Of a stretch of 64,000 nucleotides of DNA, positions 41,331 through 54,000 are shown in pieces. The stretch is from Gammaproteobacteria bacterium (GTDB taxonomy: Bacteria; Pseudomonadota; Gammaproteobacteria; Xanthomonadales; Wenzhouxiangellaceae): contig JAJFKX010000020.1 of the NCBI GenBank assembly GCA_021772985.1, forward strand, positions 62,001-126,000. The letters are read 5' to 3'. Below the pieces are notes generated by a model. That model made no database searches and was not told the DNA's origin. It saw nothing but the letters and a program-made list of their open reading frames with translations. The stretch's first letter is position 1. Each line of letters begins with the position of its first letter. Position numbers and translations under genes: made by a program.

Positions 41331-42156
41331 TTATTTAGAGCTTTTGCGCCATGTTCGTGAACATGGATGTCAACGTGGTGACCGGACAGGCACCGGCACC
41401 ATCAGTGTTTTTGGCCGTCAACTACGGTTTAATTTAAGTGATGGTTTTCCTGCGGTTACTACCAAAAAACTGTATTTCAAATCAATAACTCATGAGCTTT
41501 TATGGTTCTTGAAAGGCGATAGCAATATTGGTTATCTAAACGATAACGGTGTGCACATATGGGATGAGTGGGCCACCACCAGTGGTGATCTTGGACCGGT
41601 ATATGGGGTTCAATGGCGTTCCTGGCCAGCACCAGACGGTAATGGCATTGATCAATTTCAGGCGCTGATCAGCGGTTTGCGCGAGCGGCCATTTTCACGC
41701 CGGCATATTGTTTCCGCCTGGAACCCGGCGCAATTGCCGGACGAGTCCATCAGCCCACAGGCCAATGCTGAACAAGGCAGGATGGCGTTGGCCCCTTGCC
41801 ATACCCTGTTTCAATTTTATGTGGCCGAGGGCAAACTCAGTTGTCAGCTTTATCAGCGCGGCGCTGATGCATTTCTTGGCCTACCTTTCAATATCGCTTC
41901 TTACTCGATATTGACGCATATGCTGGCGCAGGTTTTGGACCTTGCACCTGGAGATTTTGTACATACCATTGGTGATGTACATATTTATTTGAACCACCTG
42001 CAACAGGTTGATGAACTATTAAAGCGTGAGCCGATGCCGCTTCCAACGCTGCGCCTGAACCCTGAGATCAAGGATTTGGATAAATTCACCTATGAGGACA
42101 TCCAAATAGTCAATTATCAAAGTCATCCACCGATCAAGGCTCCAATTTCGATTTAA
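41323..42156 (+). CDS. thyA: Thymidylate synthase
   Basis: ATG 41323 gives 277 residues starting [16 protein letters not shown]; the frame upstream overlaps lgt and is not used. Catalytic Cys159 lies in [12 protein letters not shown], and the phosphate-binding RGDRTGTGT and folate-site DAFLGLPFN regions are intact. It makes dTMP from dUMP using methylene-tetrahydrofolate. It overlaps lgt by eight bases and is followed by folA, the usual gammaproteobacterial set. Confidence 0.95.
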   Translation: MHNYLELLRHVREHGCQRGDRTGTGTISVFGRQLRFNLSDGFPAVTTKKLYFKSITHELLWFLKGDSNIGYLNDNGVHIWDEWATTSGDLGPVYGVQWRSWPAPDGNGIDQFQALISGLRERPFSRRHIVSAWNPAQLPDESISPQANAEQGRMALAPCHTLFQFYVAEGKLSCQLYQRGADAFLGLPFNIASYSILTHMLAQVLDLAPGDFVHTIGDVHIYLNHLQQVDELLKREPMPLPTLRLNPEIKDLDKFTYEDIQIVNYQSHPPIKAPISI

Positions 42157-42434
42157 CCAGTCGCTAAACTGCATTGGTATAGTTTGTGGGTTATTTGCTG
42201 CGCCTGTAAATACCGCAGCTGTAATAGCTGATTTTGACTGTATTGGATTGTCCTGAGCGGCTCGAAAATCCAGCTTGTGATGGGGCATTCAGCTAGAGCA
42301 TTACAGTCGACATCCCGGCTTTGAAGGTGTCGCAAGCTGTTGAGCCATATTTGCCGTACAATCCAAATCTTTCAGCCACTATGCGGGTTAATAGTTTGAG
42401 CAAGAATCAATCGCCATTATTGCCGGGACAGTCA

Positions 42435-42935
42435 ATGACCCTGGTCGCTGCAATGGGTAAAGACCGGGAAATCGGTTATCAGGATCAGATGCCCTGGCAC
42501 CTGCCGCGCGACTTGCAGCATTTCAAAGCAGTTACCCTGGGGCATTCGGTACTGATGGGGCGAAAAACATGGGAGGCTTTGCCATTTGCGCTGCCGGGTC
42601 GGCGCAACATTGTTATCAGTCGGCAAACAGATTACCCATTAGATGTGGCTGAGAATTCAAATGTGCAGCTGGCTAATTCATTGACAACAGCTTGCCGGCT
42701 GGGAGGTGATGGAGAGTTGATGGTTATCGGTGGGGCACAGTTATATGCGGCCTGTTTACCGTGGGCCGATGTGCTTGAATTAACCATGATCGAAGTCAAT
42801 TGTAAAGCTGACACCTGGTTCCCGAAATGGGATCCAAACGAATGGCAGGAAATCACACGTGAGCGGCATACTGCTGATCACAAAAATGCATATGCCATGA
42901 GTTTCATAAGATTTCATCGTTTGCCTGTGTCGTAA
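42435..42935 (+). CDS. folA: Dihydrofolate reductase
   Basis: ATG 42435 opens the family N-terminus TLVAAMGKDREIG and gives 166 residues; ATGs at 42381 and 42321 would add residues not seen in FolA, but the true start has only a weak ribosome site (GGGACA). Key motifs are MPWHLPRDLQHFK (Trp22/Asp27-region), GRKTWEAL, GRRNIVISRQ and VIGGAQLY for NADPH. It regenerates tetrahydrofolate consumed by ThyA. The preceding 278 bases have no gene. Confidence 0.92.
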   Translation: MTLVAAMGKDREIGYQDQMPWHLPRDLQHFKAVTLGHSVLMGRKTWEALPFALPGRRNIVISRQTDYPLDVAENSNVQLANSLTTACRLGGDGELMVIGGAQLYAACLPWADVLELTMIEVNCKADTWFPKWDPNEWQEITRERHTADHKNAYAMSFIRFHRLPVS

Positions 42936-42989
42936 TCACCTGGAACCGGTTAATATGCTGCGTTCGACGACCTGAGCTATTGTGTGAGT

Positions 42990-44462
42990 ATGCAACACAG
43001 CCAATTCGAACAACTCAAGACCCAGGGTTTTAACCGCATTCCTGTGTGGCGCTCGGTGCTGGCAGATCTGGACACGCCTTTGAGTGTCTATATGAAACTG
43101 GCCGATGGCAGCGACAGTTATCTGCTGGAATCGGTAGAAGGCGGTGAAATGTGGGGGCGTTATTCGATTATTGGCCTGCCATGCGAACGCCGATATGAAT
43201 ACCAGGCGGGCGAATGGCGCGAATTTGTGCATGGGCGTTGCGTGCAGTCTGTGAACACAGAACAGCCATTGGCCTGTGTCAAGCAGGTTTTGGCTGATGT
43301 AAAAGCTGCTGAAGTGCCTGAATTACCCCGGTTATGCGGCGGTCTGGTCGGTTATTTCGGCTACGAAACAGTGGCATTTATTGAACCTAAACTAAATGCC
43401 ATAACCAGCAAACCCAATGAATTGGACGTGCCGGATATTCGCTTGCTGGTATCGGATGAGTTGGCTGTTTTTGACAACCTGCAGGGCCGTTTGTATCTGA
43501 TCGTTAATGTTGATCCGCAAACAGGTGATGATGGTTGGTTGATCGCCCAGCGCCGCCTTGATCAACTGCAGCACCGGTTGCGTTGCGGTAGTCCCGGCTA
43601 TGCACCACAGCAGCGGCGTTATCTGGCCGGTGATATCCGTCATGGATTTGCCGAAGACGATTTCAAGCAGGCGGTCCAGCGCTGCAAAGACTATATTGCA
43701 GCTGGCGACTGCATGCAGGTGGTATTGTCGCAACGGATGCAACTGGATGTGGCTATGCCGCCGCTGGATATTTATCGTGCATTACGCAGCTTGAATCCAT
43801 CACCTTATATGTATTATTTCGATTTTGGTGACAGCCACGTGGTCGGCTCGTCGCCGGAAGTACTGGTGCGGGTGCACGATCAGCAGGCCATGCTGCGGCC
43901 AATTGCAGGCACTCGTCCCAGGGGGATGGATGCTGCTACAGATCAGGCGCTGGCAGAAGAGTTGCTGGCCGATCCCAAGGAGTGCGCAGAGCATTTGATG
44001 TTGATCGATTTGGGTCGTAACGACTTGGGCAGGGTAGCGGAAACCGGAACGGTTGAAGTCACTGACAAAATGGTGATTGAACGGTACTCTCACGTGATGC
44101 ATATCGTTTCCGGCGTGACCGCAAAACTGGCGGATGATTTAACAGCAATTGATGCCATACAAGCAACATTTCCTGCCGGGACTTTATCCGGTGCGCCCAA
44201 GGTGCGGGCGATGGAAATTATTGCAGAACTGGAGCCGGTAAAACGCAATATTTATGCTGGCGCGGTCGGTTGGCTGAACTGGCACGGCGATACTGACTTA
44301 GCAATTGCCATTCGAACCGGTATCATTCAAAACGACTGCCTGCACTTGCAGGCCGGTGCCGGTATCGTGGCTGATTCCGATCCGGCGCTGGAATGGCAGG
44401 AAACACTGAATAAAGGCAATGCGCTGGTAAATGCCATCAGCCGTGCAGCCGAAGGTTTGTGA
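42990..44462 (+). CDS. trpE: Anthranilate synthase component I
   Basis: ATG 42990 is used (490 residues); a GTG six bases ahead is also possible. The feedback site LLES ([17 protein letters not shown]) for tryptophan and the chorismate motifs [29 protein letters not shown] and [16 protein letters not shown] are intact. It condenses chorismate and ammonia from TrpG to anthranilate. No trp leader peptide or attenuator can be placed in the 54 bases upstream. Its stop is one base from trpG. Confidence 0.96.
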   Translation: MQHSQFEQLKTQGFNRIPVWRSVLADLDTPLSVYMKLADGSDSYLLESVEGGEMWGRYSIIGLPCERRYEYQAGEWREFVHGRCVQSVNTEQPLACVKQVLADVKAAEVPELPRLCGGLVGYFGYETVAFIEPKLNAITSKPNELDVPDIRLLVSDELAVFDNLQGRLYLIVNVDPQTGDDGWLIAQRRLDQLQHRLRCGSPGYAPQQRRYLAGDIRHGFAEDDFKQAVQRCKDYIAAGDCMQVVLSQRMQLDVAMPPLDIYRALRSLNPSPYMYYFDFGDSHVVGSSPEVLVRVHDQQAMLRPIAGTRPRGMDAATDQALAEELLADPKECAEHLMLIDLGRNDLGRVAETGTVEVTDKMVIERYSHVMHIVSGVTAKLADDLTAIDAIQATFPAGTLSGAPKVRAMEIIAELEPVKRNIYAGAVGWLNWHGDTDLAIAIRTGIIQNDCLHLQAGAGIVADSDPALEWQETLNKGNALVNAISRAAEGL

Positions 44463-44463
44463 G

Positions 44464-45057
44464 ATGTCAGCAAAATTATTAATGATCGATAATTATGATT
44501 CGTTTACCTACAACCTTGTTCAATACCTGGGAGAATTGGGTGCGAATGTGCAGACCGTGCGTAACGATCAAATCAGTACCGATGAAATAGACCAATTGCA
44601 GCCACAGGGCATAGTGCTGTCGCCAGGACCATGCACGCCCAATGAGGCTGGTGTGTCACTAGCTGTGGTAAAGACTTTTGCCGGCCGGATTCCGATTCTG
44701 GGCGTTTGCCTTGGGCATCAATCCATTGGTCAGGTTTACGGTGGTGAGGTTGTCCGCGCCGGTGAGCTGATGCATGGTAAAACCTCTCAGATTCATCACC
44801 ACGGCATCGGTGTGTTTACCGGTCTGCCCAGTCCCTACAGAGCCACCCGATATCATTCACTGGTGGTTGCCAAAGACAGTATCCCAGATGTGCTTGAAGT
44901 TACGGCCTGGACACAGGATGCCACTGGGGAAGTTGAGGAAATCATGGGTTTTCGACATCGGGAGCTTGATGTCGAAGGTGTTCAGTTTCACCCGGAATCG
45001 ATTTTGACCGAGCATGGTCATGCGATACTACAGAACTTCCTGGATAGATTGTTGTGA
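44464..45057 (+). CDS. trpG: Anthranilate synthase component II (glutamine amidotransferase)
   Basis: ATG 44464 gives 197 residues starting [16 protein letters not shown]. Nucleophile Cys82 in GVCLGHQ and the HPES dyad complete the glutamine-hydrolysing triad; [11 protein letters not shown] is diagnostic of TrpG/PabA. It delivers ammonia to TrpE. It overlaps trpD by four bases (GTGA). Confidence 0.95.
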   Translation: MSAKLLMIDNYDSFTYNLVQYLGELGANVQTVRNDQISTDEIDQLQPQGIVLSPGPCTPNEAGVSLAVVKTFAGRIPILGVCLGHQSIGQVYGGEVVRAGELMHGKTSQIHHHGIGVFTGLPSPYRATRYHSLVVAKDSIPDVLEVTAWTQDATGEVEEIMGFRHRELDVEGVQFHPESILTEHGHAILQNFLDRLL

Positions 45058-46079
45058 GTGTTGCTGCTGCTTTGCAGCAATTATCATCCGGGCATGATCT
45101 GGATTCAGCGATGATGGCCAATGCAATGCATGAAATCATGTCCGGTCAAGCGAATGCAGCCCAGGTTGGTGCGATGTTGATGGGGTTGGTGGTTAAAGGT
45201 GAAACCACTGAGGAACTTACTGCCGCTGCACAGGTAATGCGTGAATTTGCTGAGAGTGTACAGGTCAGCGGTAAATACGTTCTGGATACATGTGGTACCG
45301 GTGGTGACACCAAAGGCTTGTTTAATGTTTCCACTGCCTGTGCGTTTGTGTGTGCAGAAGCGGGTGTAAAAGTAGCCAAACACGGTAATCGTTCGGTATC
45401 CAGTACCACTGGCAGTGCAGATGTGCTGGAAGCTGCAGGTTTGAATCTGGATTTGACGCCGCAGCAGGTCGGGCAATGTATTGAAGAATTAAACATCGGC
45501 TTTTTATTTGCCCAAAAGCACCATCCGGCAATGCGTCATGTGACCGCTATCCGCAAATCACTTGGCATCAGAACTTTATTCAATTTGCTTGGACCTTTAA
45601 CCAGCCCAGCCAATGCGCCCTGTCAGTTGCTGGGCGTATTTGATCAGCGTTGGCTGGTTCCGGTTGCTGAAACTTTACGGGCGCTGGGCAGCAGACACGT
45701 ATTGGTAGTACATGCTGAAGATGGCCTGGATGAAATCAGCATAGCGGCCCCAACCAGGGTGGCGGAGTTATGCAACGGAGAAATCACCGAATATACAATT
45801 GATCCAGCGAATTATCTGGGAATGCGATTGTCACTGGAACCACTGGTGGTGAAGGAGGCAACTGCAAGTCTGCAATTAATCAGTGAGGCATTAAAAGGTA
45901 AAACCGGGTCTGCCGGGGCGATGTTGGCGATTAATTCAGGCGCTGCCCTGTATGCTGCCGATAGAGTTAAAGATATTCGCTCAGGGGTTGATTTGGCTCA
46001 ATATATTCTGGCCAGTGGCAAAGCCTGGTCAAGATTGGAAGCATTGGTACAGCGCAGTCAGGAATTGGCTAATTCATGA
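45054..46079 (+). CDS. trpD: Anthranilate phosphoribosyltransferase
   Basis: A GTG start overlapping the trpG stop gives 341 residues. It shows the PRPP-binding [15 protein letters not shown] and [19 protein letters not shown] loops and [10 protein letters not shown]. It joins anthranilate and PRPP. It overlaps trpC by four bases (ATGA), so trpG-trpD-trpC are translated in series. Confidence 0.96.
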   Translation: MSVAAALQQLSSGHDLDSAMMANAMHEIMSGQANAAQVGAMLMGLVVKGETTEELTAAAQVMREFAESVQVSGKYVLDTCGTGGDTKGLFNVSTACAFVCAEAGVKVAKHGNRSVSSTTGSADVLEAAGLNLDLTPQQVGQCIEELNIGFLFAQKHHPAMRHVTAIRKSLGIRTLFNLLGPLTSPANAPCQLLGVFDQRWLVPVAETLRALGSRHVLVVHAEDGLDEISIAAPTRVAELCNGEITEYTIDPANYLGMRLSLEPLVVKEATASLQLISEALKGKTGSAGAMLAINSGAALYAADRVKDIRSGVDLAQYILASGKAWSRLEALVQRSQELANS

Positions 46080-46876
46080 ACGAAGTCCCATCAATTCTCA
46101 AAGAAATACTCACCCGCAAACATCAGGAAGTTGCCCATCGTTGCGGCCGTCTGCCAATGCGTGAACTGGAACAGCAGCTAACTGGCCTGCAGGCAACGCG
46201 AAGTTTTGCCGATGCCTTGCATAACCGGGTAATGAGCGGTAGAAATGCAGTGATTGCGGAGATAAAAAAAGCCTCCCCCAGTGCCGGTTTGATCCGGGAG
46301 GATTTTGATCCTGTGGTGATTGCCAAACAATATCAGCAAGCCCGAGCCACTTGCTTATCGGTGTTGACCGACGGGCATTATTTCCAGGGCAGCGATGAAT
46401 ATTTGCAGCAGGCCCGAGCCGCCTGTGATATTCCGGTATTGAGAAAAGATTTTATTGTCGACCATTACCAGGTCACTGAAGCGCGGGTGATTGGAGCGGA
46501 TGCGATACTGCTGATTGTGGCGGCTTTGGATGATGCCAGGCTGGCAGAGTTTGCTCAGCATGCCAATGACCTGGATCTGGACGTGTTGGTAGAGGTGCAC
46601 AACGAAGCTGAATTGGAGCGTGCATTAAAATTGGATCAATCTCTGATCGGTATTAATAATCGCGACTTGCATCAGTTTAATACTGATTTGAGTACCTCCG
46701 AACGGCTGGTGAAATTAATGCCGGAAGACCGGTTGGCGATCAGTGAAAGCGGTATTCATTCGCATGCTGATATCCAGCGTATGAATGACTGTGGTATTAA
46801 TTGTTTTCTGGTTGGTGAAGCGTTGATGCGGCAACCGGACCCAGGTGTTGCATTAACTGAATTATTGGCGGCCTGA
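46076..46876 (+). CDS. trpC: Indole-3-glycerol-phosphate synthase
   Basis: A 266-residue monofunctional TIM-barrel enzyme with AEIKKASPSAGLIREDFDP, SVLTDGHYFQGS, VLRKDFIVDHYQ and ISESGIHSHADI as the substrate-binding loops; it closes the indole ring. No TrpF is fused, unlike the E. coli protein. It ends the trp run; trpA, trpB and trpF are elsewhere. Confidence 0.96.
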   Translation: MNEVPSILKEILTRKHQEVAHRCGRLPMRELEQQLTGLQATRSFADALHNRVMSGRNAVIAEIKKASPSAGLIREDFDPVVIAKQYQQARATCLSVLTDGHYFQGSDEYLQQARAACDIPVLRKDFIVDHYQVTEARVIGADAILLIVAALDDARLAEFAQHANDLDLDVLVEVHNEAELERALKLDQSLIGINNRDLHQFNTDLSTSERLVKLMPEDRLAISESGIHSHADIQRMNDCGINCFLVGEALMRQPDPGVALTELLAA

Positions 46877-46950
46877 ACTTTTTTACGCTGGGCAGTGAAC
46901 CGTAAAACTACCATAATTTATATTATTTCAGATCTTACCGAGTCACGATA

Positions 46951-47766
46951 TTGAGCAAGTCACGGATAAAACTACACGGATTCAACAACCTGACCAAATC
47001 CCTTAGTTTTAATATTTATGATATCTGTTACACCGCCAGTGAAGCGCAGCGGGAAGAATATATCGCTTATATTGACGAGGTGTATAACGCTGAACGATTG
47101 ACCAAAATTTTATCCGATGTTGCCGATATTATCGGTGCAAATATTTTAAACGTGGCACGGCAGGATTATGATCCGCAAGGCGCGAGTGTGACCATGTTAA
47201 TTGCCGAGGGGCCGGTTGATGAGCGTTTTTCTGACACCGAAAATGCTGTGCCTGGACCACTGCCGGAAACGGTTCTTGCGCATTTGGACAAAAGCCATAT
47301 AACAGTTCATACCTATCCGGAAAGCCACCCACAAGGCGGTATTTCCACTTTCCGGGTTGATATTGATGTGTCTACCTGCGGAATCATTTCGCCATTGAAA
47401 ACTTTGAATTACCTGGTGCATAGTTTTGACTCGGATATCGTCACCGTTGATTACCGGGTCAGGGGGTTTACCCGGGATGTGAATGGGCGCAAGTATTACA
47501 TCGATCATAAGATTCGCTCGATTCAGGATTTTTTTGAGCGGGATACGATTAATCGATATCAGACAATTGATGTGAATGTTTACCAGGAAAACCTGTTTCA
47601 TACCAAAATGCTGATCAAGGATTTTAATTTAGACAACTACCTGTTTGGAGTAAAGGGCTCCGATTTGACACCCAGGCAGCGGCAACGGGTGGTCAGGCGT
47701 TTGAAAAAAGAAATGCAGGAATTATTTTACGGCCGCAACCTCAGCCGCCCCGGTGGTTCTGATTAA
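46951..47766 (+). CDS. speD: S-adenosylmethionine decarboxylase proenzyme, E. coli type
   Basis: A 271-residue proenzyme that self-cleaves at the Lys-Ser bond of [14 protein letters not shown] (Ser115) to make the pyruvoyl cofactor; it decarboxylates AdoMet for spermidine synthesis. The opening [19 protein letters not shown] segment ([15 protein letters not shown]) and [16 protein letters not shown] define the gammaproteobacterial class. The start is a TTG at 46951; no upstream ATG keeps the family N-terminus. speE is not in the window. Confidence 0.95.
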   Translation: MSKSRIKLHGFNNLTKSLSFNIYDICYTASEAQREEYIAYIDEVYNAERLTKILSDVADIIGANILNVARQDYDPQGASVTMLIAEGPVDERFSDTENAVPGPLPETVLAHLDKSHITVHTYPESHPQGGISTFRVDIDVSTCGIISPLKTLNYLVHSFDSDIVTVDYRVRGFTRDVNGRKYYIDHKIRSIQDFFERDTINRYQTIDVNVYQENLFHTKMLIKDFNLDNYLFGVKGSDLTPRQRQRVVRRLKKEMQELFYGRNLSRPGGSD

Positions 47767-47933
47767 ACCTACGGTGATCAAATTTGTAAGAAAATTGCTC
47801 GATGGGTTGTAAGCAATCGTCGTGATGCGCTGATTTGGGCTTGTAATATTCCGGTAAATGCGGGTAAATACTACCCGACACCAATGAACCATGTGTTCAA
47901 ATAACAACAAAGTCATGTTTAAGTAGAGTTGGA

Positions 47934-47963
47934 GTGCTTGCACGGATGTGCAGGCACTTTTTT
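47934..47963 (+). terminator. Intrinsic terminator before the giant RHS gene
   Basis: GTGCTTGCAC-GGAT-GTGCAGGCAC (ten-base stem with one G-T pair) followed by six T. It lies 168 bases after the speD stop and 60 bases before the RHS start, so it isolates the RHS gene from speD read-through; the RHS promoter must therefore lie downstream or be overlapped by it. Confidence 0.8.
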
Positions 47964-48034
47964 AAGCAAAGCTGGCTGACGGTTGATCAAGGGATGTACG
48001 TATCGGGGCCTGGTAAATAAAGGTGGAAACGTAC

Positions 48035-51000
48035 ATGTTCTGTATTATTCGTTCGGTTGTTATTGCCGCAGCAGTGCTCTACTGTCATCTCAGTACTGCC
48101 CAATTCCTGCCTGAAGATCAGGTTCCACTAGCAGTACAAAATCAGATTGTTGCTGATGTAATGGCTGAGCATGGGCATTTGGATATGCGGGCGTTACAAG
48201 CATCCTTCCGGGACTGGCTGTTGGCACAACCGCTGCCTGATGCGGATGGGGCACTTCTAGACAGTGGTACCTGTAGCGATTGCACCCCCCCTACTGATGG
48301 CGAAAACCCGATATTTCCGAGTGTGCGTGATGTAGCCATCATCACCAATCAGGGCCGCATACGACCTAGCTTCAAAGTTAAATGGCGCAAGCCGGTTAGA
48401 TTGCCACGCGAAATCCGGGATTTATACGAACTGGATAGTTACGAGGTGTATTTGACCCGTGATGACGGTGCTTATGAACATCATGTGATTACCAAAACAC
48501 TGCTGACAGATGGTACGGAAAAGCTGAAGCGCCGAATACGTTTTCGACGGCGCGAACCCGGTTTTTATACTGTCAGTGTGCGACCGGTATACGTGGACGC
48601 ACAATCAACCACAACAGCTTTGATACAAGGCAACGAAAGTAAATTTACTTTCACGACTTCAACAGCCAAAGCCGGTGATCCTGTGATCAGAACCAGCAGC
48701 GGTGGTGGTAAAGGCGGCTGGGGTGGCGGTGAAGGTGCAGAGCTTGGGCCAGACAGTTCCGTTGATGAGGTGTTTGATGCTGCCAACACCAATACCAATC
48801 AGAACCTGTATGACTGCATCATTGCCGATCCTGCCTATAACGGCACTACCGAAGTCGGTCAAATCGATATCCTGGACTGCGCTAATCACAGCCCAATGAT
48901 CACCAGCATTTTAGAGCTCGAACATTTTAGCGGCTTAAGGGATTTAGACCTGGAAAATAACAATATCGATGATCTGACTGGCTTGTCAGGTTTGTCGAAC
49001 ATTGAATCGCTTAATTTGAGTAACAATGACAACATTCCTTTTACCGGCAGCGTGTTAATAACGGGATTGGAATTACTATCCACTGCAGATATGGACTCGC
49101 TCACACACCTGTATCTGGATGACATGGAGCTGGCCGGCATCCCTGCATTAAACAGCGATGCAGCTTACATCACGGTATCGCTGGAAAACAATGATCTGGG
49201 CAACAGCACCCTGGGTCTGCCGGCCTGCCCGGCAGCACCACCAAGCGGTGATGCCGACCGGGTGCAAATCAGCCATCTGCGCGTTTCCGGCAACAACATG
49301 CAGGATGAACACACCCGACACATTGCCCCCTTTATCGTTGGCAGCCTGAGCGCAGACAACAACCAGTTCAGCAATGTGCGCACCAGCAGTTGCGACACCC
49401 TGGCCCGGGTCGGCGGTTTGGGTATTTCCGAGAACAGCTTCCCGAGTAATGTGCTGGGTTCCAGCTTTGATCTTTCCGGTTATCAGTTCACCTGGTTCAG
49501 CATGCGTGATACAGACGTTACCGAATTAACCCATAAACTGCCCGAAGTATGTGCAACCATCGAATTGTCCAATAATCCGATGGCCGAATCAGTGCTAGGC
49601 AGCATTGCTGATTTACCCGCTGTGGCACCCTATCAACTGTATCTTAGTGGCAGCGATGGTTTACAGTGCAACAGCGTGGATGCGCTCAGTGATTGGTACT
49701 GGGCCAATGTCGGCAGTGCCTGCCAGCTTGGTCTGCCGTTTGAAATCAGTGTGCCTGCGTCCTGCGATCCCAGCGCCCCGGAAGGATTTGCAGTTTCGCT
49801 GGAAAGCCTGGATACAAACCAGGTCACCTACCGGGCAACCTGGCAGCCGGTGCCGACCAGTTGGGGGGTAACACACTATCGGATTGCCTATTTGGGATTC
49901 AATCCCGGTGAAATACTGATCGAAAACAGCGGTGAGCCGATCAGCTTTTTCAGTGCTGATTCACCCGGCAATACCTATCACACCTTCAGCATAAAAAGCT
50001 GCACCAGCAGCAATCCATTGGATTGTTCCCCGGCAAGTGCAATTGTTGAACCACAATACCCTTTATTGCAGCCATACAACCTGAACGTACAGTACTTCAG
50101 CAATTCGACATTTGTGGAATGGCAGTATCCATCGGTACCGCCCGGCAGCCAGTTACCGGCAGGTTCAGAGTTTCGGGTTTCGCCCTTGTTTTCAACGCCT
50201 GGTGCGCCTGCCACCGAAACGGTTCCCTATAACCCGATCAGCCAGACCCCGGGCATCTTATTGAGTAATATTGGGGCTTACCCCGGTGGGAAAATTAAAA
50301 TCAGATTGTGCGATGGAAACGGTGCTGCGAGTGAATGCGGGCCACCCGCCAATTTATCGATACTGGCGCCACCTACAGCCAGCGTTAACATACCGGCACC
50401 CGCCAATGTCATGATCAACCAGTCAGGCAGCGCTTTTACCGGTGATGAATTCACCTTAAGCTGGAGCGCATCAACTGACCCTGAGGTGGATTATTACCAG
50501 ATTACTGAATTGCCGGTTGATCAAATCACCTCCAATGGCACCAGGATATTCACTGAAGAAACTCAAATTCGGGTCAAACGGGATTTGCACCGAACCGGCA
50601 ATTATTTTGCAGTCGAAGCCTGTTATAGAGACCGTGAAAATGGTGATGTCTGTTCTGATACATCCGGCATCAGTCCCCAGTTTGATGTACCTCAGGATGC
50701 ATCGCTCGGCACTGTTGCAGGTTTATGCTGGGTTTATCAGGACCCCAACAATCCTAGCGATTCCAATCGGCCATTCCGGTTACGCTGGACTTACGATACT
50801 GCGCAACATGATGTCCCCAGGTTTTTTGACGCCACCTACTCGAACATTACGATCCCCGACCCTGCGCCACAAGGCTTCAACACGACACTGGAGTTTGCTG
50901 AATCGGATTACACCACCAACGGGGGTGGTACCTGGTTTTGGGAAACAGGAACGCTGTATAGCCAGGCCTTTGAAGACGGTGGGTTAGTCACTGAAAATAA

Positions 51001-54000
51001 TTATTGGATTACCACCAGGACTCAAGGGGATGGTGAACCAGCCACAGGTCCGTCCAGTACACCGATCACGCCGGTTTTATATAACAACGGTAATCCAATC
51101 CTTAATCCAGCCAGCCAATGTTCTGGCGTGCTGGCACAACCGGCAAACCCACCAGCAATACCCGACATGTCGGGTGGCCCAGGTGATCTTGATCCCGGGC
51201 ACTGGGGCGACGATCCCGATCACCTCGGCAGTGGCTGGCGTTTCTTCTGGGCCAGCGACTTGCGCGCTGATGATGTGCATGAAGCCTATGGCATAACCTA
51301 CGACCTGATCGCTTTCTGGTACACCTACCGGCAGTTTGATAATGGAGAATGGTCGCCTGTCTGGTATTTCTCCCGAATGAAAATTACTGATAATGCAAAT
51401 GATGAAGGAACCCATTTCCAGGGGGATTTAATTTATCCGCAAAAACTGGCTGAGGATGAACTGGCGGGAACGGTTGAGCTGTATTTTGAGCATCCAGAAA
51501 CCGAAAATGCCAGCGGCGAACCCAACCAGAATGCTTACATTATTGTCAATCTGGATCATGACGACAGTAATACCGGAACACTGGCGCACGCCTTGCACGA
51601 TATTTCCCTGGATCATCAGGTTATCAATAATTCCGACCCTAACCCGTTTGATCATTACAGTGGTGTTTGGACGCCCGGCCCATTATTCACCGATGGTGAA
51701 ATTCTGGCCAACCATGACTTTTTCCTGGTCGACTGGATCGAAAAGGAACTGTATTCAATCGGCATTAATTTCTTCGACAGCAATGGTGATCCGATTTGGC
51801 TGTTAACCCAAAACTGCGACGGAACTGATTGCACACAACCTTTTGGTTCGGGGGCATATACCCGTTACGATGCATTGCACAATACCTATCCTGGTAACAA
51901 CCCGCTCGGGATAGTGCCGCATGCCTGGGTAGCTCAGCGTCAGTTAGGTAATTTCCAAATTACCGCCAACGGTTCAGCGGGTCGGGTATATCGCAACTAT
52001 CCAACACCTGTTGATAACAAGAATGACCGTTTTGACGGGTTGGCGTGTTTTGATATTGATATCAGTTCGGCACAAATACCGGGCCGAGCCGCAGCCTTGC
52101 ATTTAGGTAATTCCGGCTGTACTAATGTCAATGCAGCCACCGAACAAATTCAGAAAGTCGCCAACCTGCATGATATTGAGTACCGCGTTGGTGCAGACCC
52201 CAACAGTACTGCTGAAAGCTGCCACCTGGACGCACAAAACCCAGTTTGTAATATTTACCTGACCTGGTTTACCGATGATTATTTTTCCGAGGTAGAGCCG
52301 TTTTACACCGTCGACGGCTTAAGTCAGAAGCATCACCTGTCTGAAATCTGCACTGCCGGCGGAAGCACCAACGTCAACGGAGGCGATCCGCGGTTTGTGG
52401 TGGCCGATTACTATTGCCCGATCGAGCAGGCCGGCGCTTATGTGTTTGAACTTGGCAGCCGCATAGCAACAACTTCCGGTATTCAAATTGCAACTACCGG
52501 TGATGTCGTTGCTGAATCCAGAATACTTACCGTCACCGGTCAAAGCCCAACCAGTGGGGCGGTTACGGCCGTGCCAGACGAGCCCAGGAACACTGCGACC
52601 ACACATACGCTGGCAATGAGTAGTGTCGATCATGACCAGGAAATTGGCGTGCTTGCCGGCGAAGCGGCTGTCAGTGGTGGTGCAGCAACCTATAACATCC
52701 CGATCAACATACCGCCCGGCCGTCAGGGCATGCAGCCTGCGCTCAGCCTGAATTACAACAGCCGTGCCGGCAACGGAACAGCAGGCATCGGCTGGTCATT
52801 GTCAGCGGGCAGTTCCATCAGCCGCTGCCCGGCAACCCTTGCCCAGGATGGTTTCGGCAGTGGAGTGACTTATGACGACTCAGACCGTCTGTGCCTGGAT
52901 GGCCAGCGTTTAATGGCGGTTTCCGGCAACTATTGGGCAGCCGGTTCGAAATACCGCTCTGAAGTCGATAACTTCCTGTTGGTAACACTTAATGGTGCGA
53001 ATGGTGATACCAGTGGTTGTGCGGTCAGCTTTACAGTTCAAGGTAAAGACAACATAACACGTGAGTATGGAGGCGCCACTGCTGATCAGAATGCGCCTGA
53101 AAAAGTTCGCCCGGTGCCCGTCAGTGGCACTGAATGCGTGGTCAACAGCTGGTTGCTGGACACTGAAACTGACAGCTCCGGCAACACCATTGAATACAGC
53201 TATTCAACCACCGGCACCGGCAACGGCGAACATCTGCTGGATATGATTCAATATACCGGCGACAGCAGCGGACCAGGCAACCGCCGGGTGGAATTCAATT
53301 ACCAGGCCAGAGACGCCGGTGATTTATCCGAGTCCTATCTGCATGGTTTCCATTCGCAGCAAACTTTGCGATTGTGGGATATCCAGACCTTTGAACACAA
53401 CGACCTGGTGCGTACCTACACATTAACTTATACGCCCAGTAATGCCAGTGGCCGCGAATTACTTCGCACGGTCCAGGAATGTGCTGAGGATGGTGGTAAC
53501 ACCAGTTGCCTGGATGCCACCCATTTTGAATGGGGCGACAGCGCGCCGCAAAGTACTTACGGCCGAATGCAAACCGGTCAGACCCAGCCGGATGGCAGCA
53601 TCGTTTTTGCCGATATAACCGGCGATCCGCTGCGTAATGATGTTCTCACTGGTGTCAGCGGCAGAGTATTGGTAACACCAATGGCTGATTTTGATGGTGA
53701 CGGTACCCGTGAACTACATGTTCAGGATGGTTTTACCAGGAGTCTGGTTTCACTGACCGCTGAGGGTGTCGAAAGATGGCGGGTATCTTTTGATCTTTCC
53801 GAGCAGGTAGCCAACCGCAACAGTGACGGCAGTCTGCAACAGTTTGCCACTGCTTTTATTAACCCGGTGGAACTGGATTCAGCCATTTTGCAACGTACCG
53901 CTGAATTCCTGGAAGGCCAGCAATATACCCCGGCGGAAATAACCGCTATTGAAGAGCAGGTGACAGAAACCCTTACCATGGAGTTTCTGACCCAGGGAAC

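Noticed and set aside
42936..42989. trp attenuator or leader peptide upstream of trpE
   Set aside because: Only about 54 bases separate folA and trpE, with no Trp-codon run and no competing hairpins.
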